A stretch of DNA of 64,000 nucleotides. Origin: Rheinheimera sp. D18. GTDB lineage: Bacteria; Pseudomonadota; Gammaproteobacteria; Enterobacterales; Alteromonadaceae. Positions 1-8,554 of this stretch are shown piece after piece (within the stretch, counting starts at the first letter, position 1; each line of letters begins with the position of its first letter). Made by a program: the position numbers and the translations under genes. The notes beneath the pieces were generated by a model. The model searched no databases and was not told the DNA's origin. It was given only the letters and a program-made list of their open reading frames with translations. The stretch spans positions 3,224,001-3,288,000 of the forward strand of contig NZ_CP037745.1 of NCBI RefSeq assembly GCF_004345025.1, given 5' to 3'.

Positions 1-1067
<1,067 letters not shown>

Positions 1068-1080
1068 TAAAAGCCTGGGG

Positions 1081-1142
1081 TGGGTCAAATTTAGATTACC
1101 GTTTTAAGCGGTAAGTGGGTCAAAATTGGATTGCCGTTGACA
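1081..1142. repeat. IS21 right-end transposase binding repeats
   Basis: Two similar 22-base units, 1081-1102 and 1116-1137, both begin TGGGTCAAA and end in ACCGT or GCCGT. The outer unit is followed by TGACA at 1138-1142. IS21-family ends usually carry several such repeats that bind IstA. They mark the right boundary of the element at 1142. Confidence 0.75.
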
Positions 1143-1323
1143 AAGCTCCGGCATCACTTCCCAGTTGCCTGGTTCCGGTCAGAAGCGACCTGACTACTTT
1201 AACTTGAAATTGCAGAGTAAATAAATGGGATATCTAAAAAATTAATGTAGTGATTTTGAAACACCATCGCAGTTAAATATAAATTCGTCGTTGCATTTAT
1301 CCTGCCCTGCCTCTCTAGCAGCA

Positions 1324-1707
1324 CTAAGAGTTTAAACGCCTCTCAGCTAAAAACGTCTGAGTGCTGTTGTACTCATTCAAGAGCCTATTAAAATCGTTAT
1401 TTTTATAACGCTTTTGTCTGATTGCGGTTTTAAGTTTTTGTATCTCTTCTGTTGGTATAGTACTTTTAACTATACCTTCAATATCGACACATATACGGTC
1501 TATGGCATCAATAAAATCCTGATCCTTTTTTTCCATTAATGCTGTTTCTAACAGGATGGCAGATTCATAGAGCTTTATCCTGTTACGACTCTTATAGAGT
1601 GGAATATCTAACTGAAATGCACGCTTGGATTGTGAAAGTAAGATCAAATACTGAATGACGAAGTCTAAGTCAGCAACGCTAATTTTTGTCGTAATTGTTC
1701 TACTCAT
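1324..1707 (-). CDS. Hypothetical protein, 127 residues
   Basis: I do not recognise this family. The product is a charged, largely helical soluble protein with no signal peptide, membrane segment or cysteine motif. Its lysine-rich C-terminal third could bind nucleic acid, but that is only inference. The coding sequence is more AT-rich than the chromosomal genes to the right and sits between an IS21 end and a serine resolvase, so it is probably a passenger of the accessory island. A palindrome of the form CGTTAT-N4-ATAACG lies inside it (1395-1410), and a near-identical palindrome lies just upstream of its start (1724-1739), which could reflect self-regulation. The start at 1707 follows an AAAGAGGCG segment that can act as a ribosome binding site. 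Confidence 0.6.
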   Translation of the reverse strand: MSRTITTKISVADLDFVIQYLILLSQSKRAFQLDIPLYKSRNRIKLYESAILLETALMEKKDQDFIDAIDRICVDIEGIVKSTIPTEEIQKLKTAIRQKRYKNNDFNRLLNEYNSTQTFLAERRLNS

Positions 1708-1723
1708 ACACGCCTCTTTTAAG

Positions 1724-1739
1724 CGTTATTTTAATAACG
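1724..1739. promoter_or_regulatory. Palindrome upstream of the 1324-1707 gene
   Basis: The sequence CGTTATTTTAATAACG has perfect 7-base arms. It lies 17 bases before the start codon of the leftward gene and 170 bases before the divergent resolvase. A related palindrome, CGTTATTTTTATAACG, occurs inside the same gene at 1395-1410. The two copies suggest a protein binding site (operator or resolution accessory site). No experiment or family knowledge ties it to a specific protein. Confidence 0.4.
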
Positions 1740-1910
1740 ATAAACGTAGCGTATAAAATTTAATCATGCAAGGTTAGGCCTAAAATAGGCGATAAGAAAA
1801 CCCTCATTTGTTGGTCGATTCAATTAAACGTTAAAAACCACCTCAAAACACTTGCTTTAACGCCAAGAAATCCGTACAACAATCTATGAATAGATTAGGT
1901 ACCATTTCTT

Positions 1911-2474
1911 ATGATAATTGGCTATGCCAGAGTTAGTACTCAGGACCAAAATGCAGATTTACAACTCGACGCTCTAAACGCTGCGGGTTGTGAGGAAGTA
2001 TTCAATGAGTCCCTCACGGGAAAGCATCGTGATCGACCTATATTGTCGCAATGCCTGCGTACACTTCGTGCAGGTGATGTATTCGTGGTTTGGAAACTCG
2101 ATCGTTTAGCAAGATCCCTGAAGGATTTGGTCGAAATTATCGATGATCTGCAGAAACGCAGTATTGGATTTAAATCCTTGACGGAATCAATCGATACGAC
2201 TAATTCTGCCGGGAAACTGATTTTTCATATTTTTGGTGCTTTAGCCGAGTTTGAACACTCACTTATTGTTGAAAGGACTAAAGCCGGTCTGGCTGCAGCA
2301 AGAGCGAGAGGACGAAAGGGTGGCAGAAAACTTGCGCTTTCGGATGGCGATGTGAAAAAAGCAGCGGCAATGTTGTCAGATCCCTTGATAACTAAAGCTG
2401 AAGTTGCATCTCATTTTAAAGTAAGCCGAACAACGCTAAATGCATCACTAGCCAGAAACGGTTTTAAAATTTAA
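1911..2474 (+). CDS. Serine recombinase (resolvase/invertase family)
   Basis: The 187-residue protein is a small serine recombinase. The N-terminus MIIGYARVSTQDQ carries the nucleophile Ser9, the DRLARSLKDL motif supplies the conserved arginine cluster near residue 68, and a long E helix leads to a C-terminal helix-turn-helix (about residues 160-183, TKAEVASHFKVSRTTL). Size and architecture match Tn3 resolvases and Hin/Pin invertases. No tnpA transposase is visible beside it, so it is probably an orphan or a leftover from a transposon or plasmid. No invertible DNA flanked by inverted repeats was seen nearby. The substrate site is unknown, but the 200 bases upstream of the gene are the natural place for a res-like site. 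Confidence 0.9.
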   Translation: MIIGYARVSTQDQNADLQLDALNAAGCEEVFNESLTGKHRDRPILSQCLRTLRAGDVFVVWKLDRLARSLKDLVEIIDDLQKRSIGFKSLTESIDTTNSAGKLIFHIFGALAEFEHSLIVERTKAGLAAARARGRKGGRKLALSDGDVKKAAAMLSDPLITKAEVASHFKVSRTTLNASLARNGFKI

Positions 2475-2483
2475 CTTTCATCG

Positions 2484-5024
2484 CTATCTCTCATACAAAT
2501 GCCGCTGAAAGCCAATAAACGTTTCACGTATAGCGGCCGTAGAGCCTAACTCTTTTACAGCGTCGCCAATGGTGTGATATTTCAGTTCAATCAAGCTGCG
2601 CATTTTGCTAGGAGACAGTTCTGCTACGCCGTCTTCAACGTATTTGCTAAGAACGAAATCGATAAATTGTTGCTGCTTATCATTACCAAACGCTGCTTTA
2701 ATATCTGGTTTAGCTACTGTCGCACGCTGGTCACGACTCATTGCCTCACGGGCATAAGCGATATAACGCAGCACGTCGTATACGTCGCTGTCTTTGGCGT
2801 CGATAAGTTCTTTCATACCTTCGAGCTTTTCTTCGTCGTAGCCGGCCTCTGATAGGCTATGAAGCAGTTTTTCCCTAGTGGTTGGGTCGCTCCAGATTTC
2901 GCGCAGCTGATCTTCATTTTCGAAATACTGTGGCAAGTCTGAAAATAGCCGTTCAACAAACTCTTTCGCCGTAATAGGCTTATCGCCAAACCAGTACATA
3001 ACCGAAGAGATATGCTTAATTTGCCGTGTTTTTCCGTCGCTGAGTTTGATGGTGATTTTCTCGGTTTTTTGGCAAATACAAGGTGTGCTGTTGCATACCT
3101 GGCATTCTGTCGGTTCACAACTACAGGGCTCGGTACCACAAACAATGCAGGCAGGCTTTTCACACACACAGGGCTCGCTTTCGCACAAGGCACAAGGAGC
3201 TTTTGGGCAGCCACATGGACTAAAGGCGCAAACACTGCATGGTACTTTTTCGCAGCTGCAAGGCGAATTGCCACAAACTTCACAGCTTTTCTCAGGTGGT
3301 AAGGGCTCGCCGTCCCATTCAGGATCAGCAAAGTTATGATGCGCTTTTACGAAATCATAAATGGTGAAGTAGTCTTTGCCTTCATACATGCGCGTACCGC
3401 GGCCGACAATCTGCTTAAACTCGATCATGTTGTTACATGGGCGCATCAGTACAATGTTACGCACATTGCGGGCATCTACACCGGTGGAAAGCTTACGCGA
3501 CGTGGTTAAAACGGTCGGAATGGTTTTTTCGTTATCCTGGAATATTTTCAGGTCGTTTTCACCGGCTGCACCGTCGTTGGCGGTAACTCGCACGCAATAG
3601 TTGGTGTTAGTTGTCCAGCCTTTCTGCTTGGCATACTGATTGATGAAATCGCGAACCATGCCGGCATGTTCCTGGGTGGCACAAAATACCAGGGTTTTTT
3701 CATGGGGTTTAAATAAATCCATCCAATACTGCACACGCTTTTGTTCACGCGCCGGGATAGTAATAATACGGTTAAAGTCACCTTCTTTGTATAACCTGCC
3801 TGGCTCTGGCTCACCTCGCACTACAACACCATCGCCCGGGGTATAGACATACTCGTCCATCGTGCCCACAGTAGGGCAAACCTTGAACGGGGTTAAGAAG
3901 CCGTCGTTTATGCCTTGCTTCAGGGTGTAGCTGTATACCGGCTCACCAAAGTAGTGGTAGGTATCAACGTTGTCTGTACGTTTTGGTGTGGCGGTTAAGC
4001 CCAGTTGAACGGCGGGCGAAAAGTGGTTAAGGATATTGCGCCAATTACCTTCGTCGTTAGCGCCACCACGGTGACACTCGTCAATAATAATCAGGTCAAA
4101 GAAATCTGGCGGGTAGTCACCAAAATAAGGCGTTTCATTACCTTCCGCATCTTTTGGGCCACTCATAAAGGTTTGGAAAATGGTAAAAAACACACTGGCA
4201 TTTTTAGGCACTGAGCCTTTTTTGCGTATTTCATCCGGGTTAATACGCACTAAAGCGTCTTCACCAAAGGGGCCGAAGTCATTAAATGCCTGATTGGCTA
4301 ATATGTTGCGGTCCGCTAAAAACAAAATACGTGGCCGGCGTTTGGCTAACTCCGGGTTTTTCTGCGCGGTTAAGCTCCATCGGCTTTGAAATAACTTCCA
4401 GGCGGTTTGAAAGGCAATACAGGTTTTACCAGTACCAGTAGCTAAGGTAAGCAGTATTCTTTGTTTGCCACCTGCAATGGCTTCCAGAGCATTATTAATG
4501 GCGTTTTCCTGATAATAACGCGGCTGCCAGTCGCCTTTTAATTCAAATGGTATTGCGGCAAAGCGCTCACGCCACGCCTTTTTATAATCGGGTGCGGTTA
4601 TATCTTGCGCGTTGAAAGTAAGTGACCACAATTCTTCTGGAGATAAATAGCGTTCTACCAGCTGCTCTATACCAGTCACCATATCAATCTGGTAGATGTC
4701 ATGGCCGTTAGTGGCATAGGCCAACCGGCACTGCAAGCGCTGTGCATAATCTTTGGCCTGACGCACGCCTTCGGTGTAGCTTAACGCTTCTTTTTTGGCT
4801 TCGATTGCCGCCAGTTTGCGGCCTTTATATATCAATACATAATCGCTATTTACCGGTTGGCTGCGTTTGCCACCAGTAAGAATACGCCCCGGACAAATCA
4901 CTTCCCGTCGAATAAAGCTCGCCTCTGCCTGGCCCCAACCATCACTTTTTAACTGCGGATCAATTAAATCAGCGCGGGTATCGGCTTCGTTGCGGTTTGC
5001 TCTGTTCTTCGGGATAAATGTCAT
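2484..5024 (-). CDS. hsdR: Type I restriction enzyme R subunit with cysteine-repeat insertion
   Basis: This is the 846-residue motor and nuclease subunit of a type I restriction-modification system. A PD-(D/E)xK nuclease region lies near the N-terminus (IEAKK near residue 94). A superfamily-2 helicase follows, with Walker A LATGTGKT near 195, DECH in IIIDECHRG near 315 and LTATPKR near 343, and then an EcoEI-type C-terminal domain. Residues of about 580-651 contain something unusual: five tandem units of CxxCxxxPCxC with a 15-residue period, 20 cysteines in all, placed between the helicase end and the C-terminal domain. It is last in the hsdM-hsdS-hsdR operon, and its start overlaps the hsdS stop as ATGA. 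The frame is intact. The subunit translocates DNA and cleaves it when the HsdMS complex meets an unmethylated site. Confidence 0.95.
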   Translation of the reverse strand: MTFIPKNRANRNEADTRADLIDPQLKSDGWGQAEASFIRREVICPGRILTGGKRSQPVNSDYVLIYKGRKLAAIEAKKEALSYTEGVRQAKDYAQRLQCRLAYATNGHDIYQIDMVTGIEQLVERYLSPEELWSLTFNAQDITAPDYKKAWRERFAAIPFELKGDWQPRYYQENAINNALEAIAGGKQRILLTLATGTGKTCIAFQTAWKLFQSRWSLTAQKNPELAKRRPRILFLADRNILANQAFNDFGPFGEDALVRINPDEIRKKGSVPKNASVFFTIFQTFMSGPKDAEGNETPYFGDYPPDFFDLIIIDECHRGGANDEGNWRNILNHFSPAVQLGLTATPKRTDNVDTYHYFGEPVYSYTLKQGINDGFLTPFKVCPTVGTMDEYVYTPGDGVVVRGEPEPGRLYKEGDFNRIITIPAREQKRVQYWMDLFKPHEKTLVFCATQEHAGMVRDFINQYAKQKGWTTNTNYCVRVTANDGAAGENDLKIFQDNEKTIPTVLTTSRKLSTGVDARNVRNIVLMRPCNNMIEFKQIVGRGTRMYEGKDYFTIYDFVKAHHNFADPEWDGEPLPPEKSCEVCGNSPCSCEKVPCSVCAFSPCGCPKAPCALCESEPCVCEKPACIVCGTEPCSCEPTECQVCNSTPCICQKTEKITIKLSDGKTRQIKHISSVMYWFGDKPITAKEFVERLFSDLPQYFENEDQLREIWSDPTTREKLLHSLSEAGYDEEKLEGMKELIDAKDSDVYDVLRYIAYAREAMSRDQRATVAKPDIKAAFGNDKQQQFIDFVLSKYVEDGVAELSPSKMRSLIELKYHTIGDAVKELGSTAAIRETFIGFQRHLYER

Positions 5025-6145
5025 GCAGCAATTCCTTTGCTTTTGGTTAGTTCGCCGGTAAAGGCTTTTTGTAGAATGGATTTTTTAAGTTCATCAAGCG
5101 AATCTAATTTCTTAACATAATTTGCCTGCACGATTTCGATTTTTTCTGACAAGAGAGAAATATTCTTAACTAGTTGCTTTTGGATGTTGGGAGCTGGGAA
5201 TGATATTTTGATTCTTCGTAAATCATCATTATATAACCTTGAGATTGTCGCTCCTTTAGAGGGATTCCAATCACAGATACCGTAAAAGTGATATAGGTAA
5301 TTGTTTAATACAAGTCTCTCATCATTATCAATCCAGACGATGTTAGAATCTTGAAAGTATGCTGGCTTCCCATCATAAATCACCCTGCGGCCAATTGTTC
5401 CAGAAGCAGAAAGCAAGATATCACCCAACTTTGGATAAGAGTATTTAGCTTTAAAATCTTCGTACATACTTCTACTAATAAATGCATCAGGCTCTTTACC
5501 AAATGTCCCAATTTTAAAAAATGGAATATCACCAGAAGATGATGTTTGAGCTTTTAATACTCGTTTACACATAGAAACACGACCAATTTCACCTAACGTT
5601 AATTGTGACCACCCTTCGCCACGCTGGTTAAACACCTGCTGCAAGTAGCTATCAAACAACTCACGGGTATTTTTCAGGTTTGCCTCAGCCGTGGCGCGTG
5701 CTTGGTCGATATCGGCAAAGGCTTGATCGAGAATGGCAACGATGCGTTTTTGTTCTTCAACAGACTCAGGAACAAATACTAATTCATCATGAACATGGTT
5801 TCGATTCAGTGTCGGGACTCCAGCCCCACTTGTATATCTACTCAAGTCAAAACTATTAAGCAGATAGGCGACAAATCGTGGGTAGTTACCATAAAATTCT
5901 TTTACATACAGGGTCGTATTAAGGGGCCAAAAATCTTCTTCAATAAAGAAAACTTTGCCGATACTTCCAGAGCGTCCTGTGACAACCCCCGGGCCTTTTA
6001 CTTTCGCTTCGTCATGGTAGTCACTTCGACCGCTTGAACTAATTAAGGGAACAAGCCCGGATTTTCGATCGCCTTTGGGTAAGTCAAAACCCCTCTGCAA
6101 AACGCATACTTCCCCCAGTTTTTTATGAGACCATCCTTGTGTCAT
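5021..6145 (-). CDS. hsdS: Type I restriction-modification specificity subunit
   Basis: The 374-residue protein has the two-half HsdS plan. Each half starts with a conserved WSxxxLGE-like segment (residues 5 and about 179), followed by a variable target-recognition domain. A conserved helical spacer is centred near residue 140 (QKRIVAILDQAFADIDQA) and a matching C-terminal helix ends in LQKAFTGELT. Each target-recognition domain reads one half of a bipartite DNA site, and the spacers bind HsdM. The gene overlaps hsdM and hsdR by four bases on each side, consistent with coupled translation of a complex of fixed stoichiometry. No truncated second hsdS or recombination repeats are visible, so there is no sign of phase variation. 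The recognition sequence cannot be predicted by eye. Confidence 0.93.
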   Translation of the reverse strand: MTQGWSHKKLGEVCVLQRGFDLPKGDRKSGLVPLISSSGRSDYHDEAKVKGPGVVTGRSGSIGKVFFIEEDFWPLNTTLYVKEFYGNYPRFVAYLLNSFDLSRYTSGAGVPTLNRNHVHDELVFVPESVEEQKRIVAILDQAFADIDQARATAEANLKNTRELFDSYLQQVFNQRGEGWSQLTLGEIGRVSMCKRVLKAQTSSSGDIPFFKIGTFGKEPDAFISRSMYEDFKAKYSYPKLGDILLSASGTIGRRVIYDGKPAYFQDSNIVWIDNDERLVLNNYLYHFYGICDWNPSKGATISRLYNDDLRRIKISFPAPNIQKQLVKNISLLSEKIEIVQANYVKKLDSLDELKKSILQKAFTGELTKSKGIAA

Positions 6146-7608
6146 AGAAGCTCCTGAATACTAGCCAGAATCGATTCACTCTCTTTGTCGAGCGCGATAA
6201 TTTCTTCAATAATATCTTTGGGTTCACGCAGTGCAGTCTCTTCTTTAGCATTGGGATTTTTAACTGACAAATCCCAGGTGTTGCTATCCAGCGTACTGTT
6301 TGCTATTGACCAGGAATTATCAGAATCCGCAAAGCTGGCTTGCAATTGCACAAACTCTTTTAAGTCAGTGTCATTTAACGGGTTAGTTTTACCCATATTT
6401 CGGCCGACGTTCAATTGATAGAACCAGGTGCTTTGGGTCGGCTCGCCTTTGGTGAAAAACAACACGACGGTTTTAACGCCGGCACCTATAAATGTACCAC
6501 TTGGGCAGTCGAGAATAGTATGTAAGTTACAGTTTTCCAGTAGCTCTTTGCGCAGGGCAATGGCAGCATTATCGGTATTAGATAAAAAGGTATTCTTAAT
6601 CACGACAGCCGCACGGCCACCAGGCTTGAGTGACTTTATAAAGTGCTGCAAAAACAGGAATGCGGTTTCACCGGTTTTGATCGGGAAGTTTTGCTGTACC
6701 TCTGGCCGCTCTTTACCGCCGAACGGTGGGTTAGCCAAAATGATATCGTGCTGTTTGTTTGGGGTAATGTCTTGCAGGCTCTCTGCCAAGGTATTGGTAT
6801 GAACCACGTTAGGCGCTTCAATGCCATGCAAAATCATATTCATAATGGCAATTACATAGGCCAGCGACTTCTTTTCTTTGGCGTAGAAGGTGCTTTCCTG
6901 CAGTATTGTTAAGTCGTTGGATTTAAGCTGGCGATTTTCTGCACCACCTTGACGCAGGTAATCAAAAGCTTCGCACAGAAAACCGGCCGAGCCTGCTGCC
7001 GGGTCATAAATGGTTTCACCAATTTTTGGCTTTATCACATCAATCATGGCGCGAATTAATGGGCGGGGTGTGTAGTATTCGCCACCGTTGCGCCCGGCGT
7101 TGCCCATGTTTTTGATTTTTACTTCGTATAGGTGCGACAGCTCATGTTTGGCTTCTTGCGAGCGAAATTGCAGCTCGTCCACTTTTTCCAGCGCATCACG
7201 AAGCGAGTAACCACTTTGGATTTTGTTTTTTATCTCACCGAATATTTCACCAATTTTGTACTCTATGGTATTTGGGCTTTGGGCCCGTTGCTTAAAGCCT
7301 TTCAGGTAAGGGAATAACTCACCGTCAACATACTCCATTAGATCATCACCGGTTAAGGCGTTGTCATGGTCAAAACTACCATCAGCTTTTTTAGGGGCAG
7401 CCCATTTACTCCAGCGGTGAGCTTCATCAATGATGTAGCGGTATTCCTGCTCCATCAATTCCGCTTCCTGCGATTTCGCAAACTCCAAGTCATCCAAATA
7501 TTTTAAAAACAGCATCCAGGAGGTTTGTTCGGTGTAGTCCAGCTCGCTGGAGCAGCCAGCATCTTTATGCAGTATGTCGTCGATATTCTTAAACGTTTGT
7601 TCAAACAT
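6142..7608 (-). CDS. hsdM: Type I restriction-modification DNA methyltransferase
   Basis: The 488-residue protein is the N6-adenine methyltransferase subunit. An HsdM N-terminal helical domain (residues 1 to about 140) is followed by the catalytic domain, with AdoMet motif I DPAAGSAGF near residue 201 and the catalytic NPPF motif near 293. The product methylates host sites together with HsdS and joins HsdR for restriction. It is the first gene of a tight leftward hsdM-hsdS-hsdR operon whose promoter should lie in 7609-8059. The start at 7608 lacks a strong ribosome binding site, which could keep expression low, but no better start is visible. The frame is intact. Confidence 0.95.
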   Translation of the reverse strand: MFEQTFKNIDDILHKDAGCSSELDYTEQTSWMLFLKYLDDLEFAKSQEAELMEQEYRYIIDEAHRWSKWAAPKKADGSFDHDNALTGDDLMEYVDGELFPYLKGFKQRAQSPNTIEYKIGEIFGEIKNKIQSGYSLRDALEKVDELQFRSQEAKHELSHLYEVKIKNMGNAGRNGGEYYTPRPLIRAMIDVIKPKIGETIYDPAAGSAGFLCEAFDYLRQGGAENRQLKSNDLTILQESTFYAKEKKSLAYVIAIMNMILHGIEAPNVVHTNTLAESLQDITPNKQHDIILANPPFGGKERPEVQQNFPIKTGETAFLFLQHFIKSLKPGGRAAVVIKNTFLSNTDNAAIALRKELLENCNLHTILDCPSGTFIGAGVKTVVLFFTKGEPTQSTWFYQLNVGRNMGKTNPLNDTDLKEFVQLQASFADSDNSWSIANSTLDSNTWDLSVKNPNAKEETALREPKDIIEEIIALDKESESILASIQELL

Positions 7609-8059
7609 TGATAGTCAGTCCCTGATAGGCTTTAGCCTATAAATTCTTTTTAAAACTGTAATAGCGATTGCGCTGCTAAGTATTGCCACAACGCACGGCA
7701 GCGCATTTTGAATGACATCTTAACCCTAAAAAGGGGTTGGGTTTTCTATATAAATGAATTTACGGTGTATTCAACATTGGGGCAAGAGTATTTATAGCAG
7801 TGAATTAACATGTGAACGTTTGAAGAGCGTGGGTTTATGGAGAGTCAGAGTAATTTGCAATTCATGGAGAGAGAAAAGAATTCATCCCTGAATTTTTGCT
7901 CAGCGCTCATGTCACCACATGCGTGCGACTTGTTCCAACACGTCGAGCAACAACGGTGTTAGCGTCATTGGTTTAGCAGGAAGAGTAATTGTTATCAGTA
8001 AATACCGTGTTGTCGCCGCATCCATGCGGCTTTGTGAGATAGGCTTATGAATACATCAT
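7609..8059. other. Non-coding gap between hsdM and the recombinase operon
   Basis: These 451 bases hold no convincing gene. The left part (7609 to about 7800) should carry the hsd operon promoter. It includes a small hairpin-like AACCC...GGGTT near 7722-7738. On the right, a perfect 7-base hairpin GCCGCAT-CC-ATGCGGC at 8015-8030 lies just after the end of the leftward recombinase operon and may act as its terminator, although no strong T-run follows. The rest shows nothing I can assign. Confidence 0.5.
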
Positions 8060-8554
8060 TTATCGGTTTTTAGCAGGCAATGGGTCATCGATTGTTGCGG
8101 CAAGCTTATTCAAATCAACGCCATCCATCTTTTGTAGATTGTGTTGCCATCGGGCGAAGCGCTCCAGCAATATCTCCCGTTGGTCGCCTAGTCGTTTGTT
8201 TTCTGAATTGAGCCGTTCATTCTCGTTTTCGAGTTTTTCAACCCGTTTTATTAGCTCGGCAATGGTTGCATCATCGTTGCTTAAATTCCCAAGGAGCTTA
8301 CTCAGTTTAACGTCCCTGTCGAATAAAGATTTCGCTTCTTCAATTGCGGCAGACTTTTTGTTTCTCAGCTCTTCTTTTTTCAGGTCAAACGCATGTTTGA
8401 TTTCATCATGTTTTATGTAGGTGTGGCGAGATGGAAGGCGCTTTAAACCCAACTCCGACTGTAATTTTTCAGATAGCAAATCATACGTCAGTTTACCCGT
8501 CCATCCGTCAATAATCGCAAGAATCGTTTCTTTGTTGTCTGTTACAAAAGCCAT
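8060..8554 (-). CDS. Small coiled-coil partner of the recombinase trio (GmtX/TnpC-like role)
   Basis: The start at 8554 is chosen because TAATG couples it to the stop of the preceding recombinase gene and a GGAGGAG ribosome binding site lies just upstream; a longer frame to 8596 lacks this. The 164-residue product has an N-terminal part of about 60 residues with a GKLTYDLLSEKLQSELG segment, then a heptad-like helix (about residues 80-140, KLENENERLNSENKRL). Last in an operon of three tyrosine recombinases, it resembles in position and shape the small third proteins of Tn554-type and gamma-mobile-trio modules. Those small proteins are thought to assist recombination, but the exact role is unproven, and the family assignment here rests on memory of architecture rather than a search. 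Confidence 0.6.
   Translation of the reverse strand: MAFVTDNKETILAIIDGWTGKLTYDLLSEKLQSELGLKRLPSRHTYIKHDEIKHAFDLKKEELRNKKSAAIEEAKSLFDRDVKLSKLLGNLSNDDATIAELIKRVEKLENENERLNSENKRLGDQREILLERFARWQHNLQKMDGVDLNKLAATIDDPLPAKNR

Noticed and set aside
1911-2474. Serine recombinase as a phase-variation invertase for hsdS
   Set aside because: No inverted repeats or spare hsdS half-genes are present around 5021-6145.
2813-3339. Open frames on both strands across the HsdR cysteine-repeat region
   Set aside because: They overlap the intact hsdR frame and owe their openness to the tandem repeat; no start signals or family resemblance were seen.
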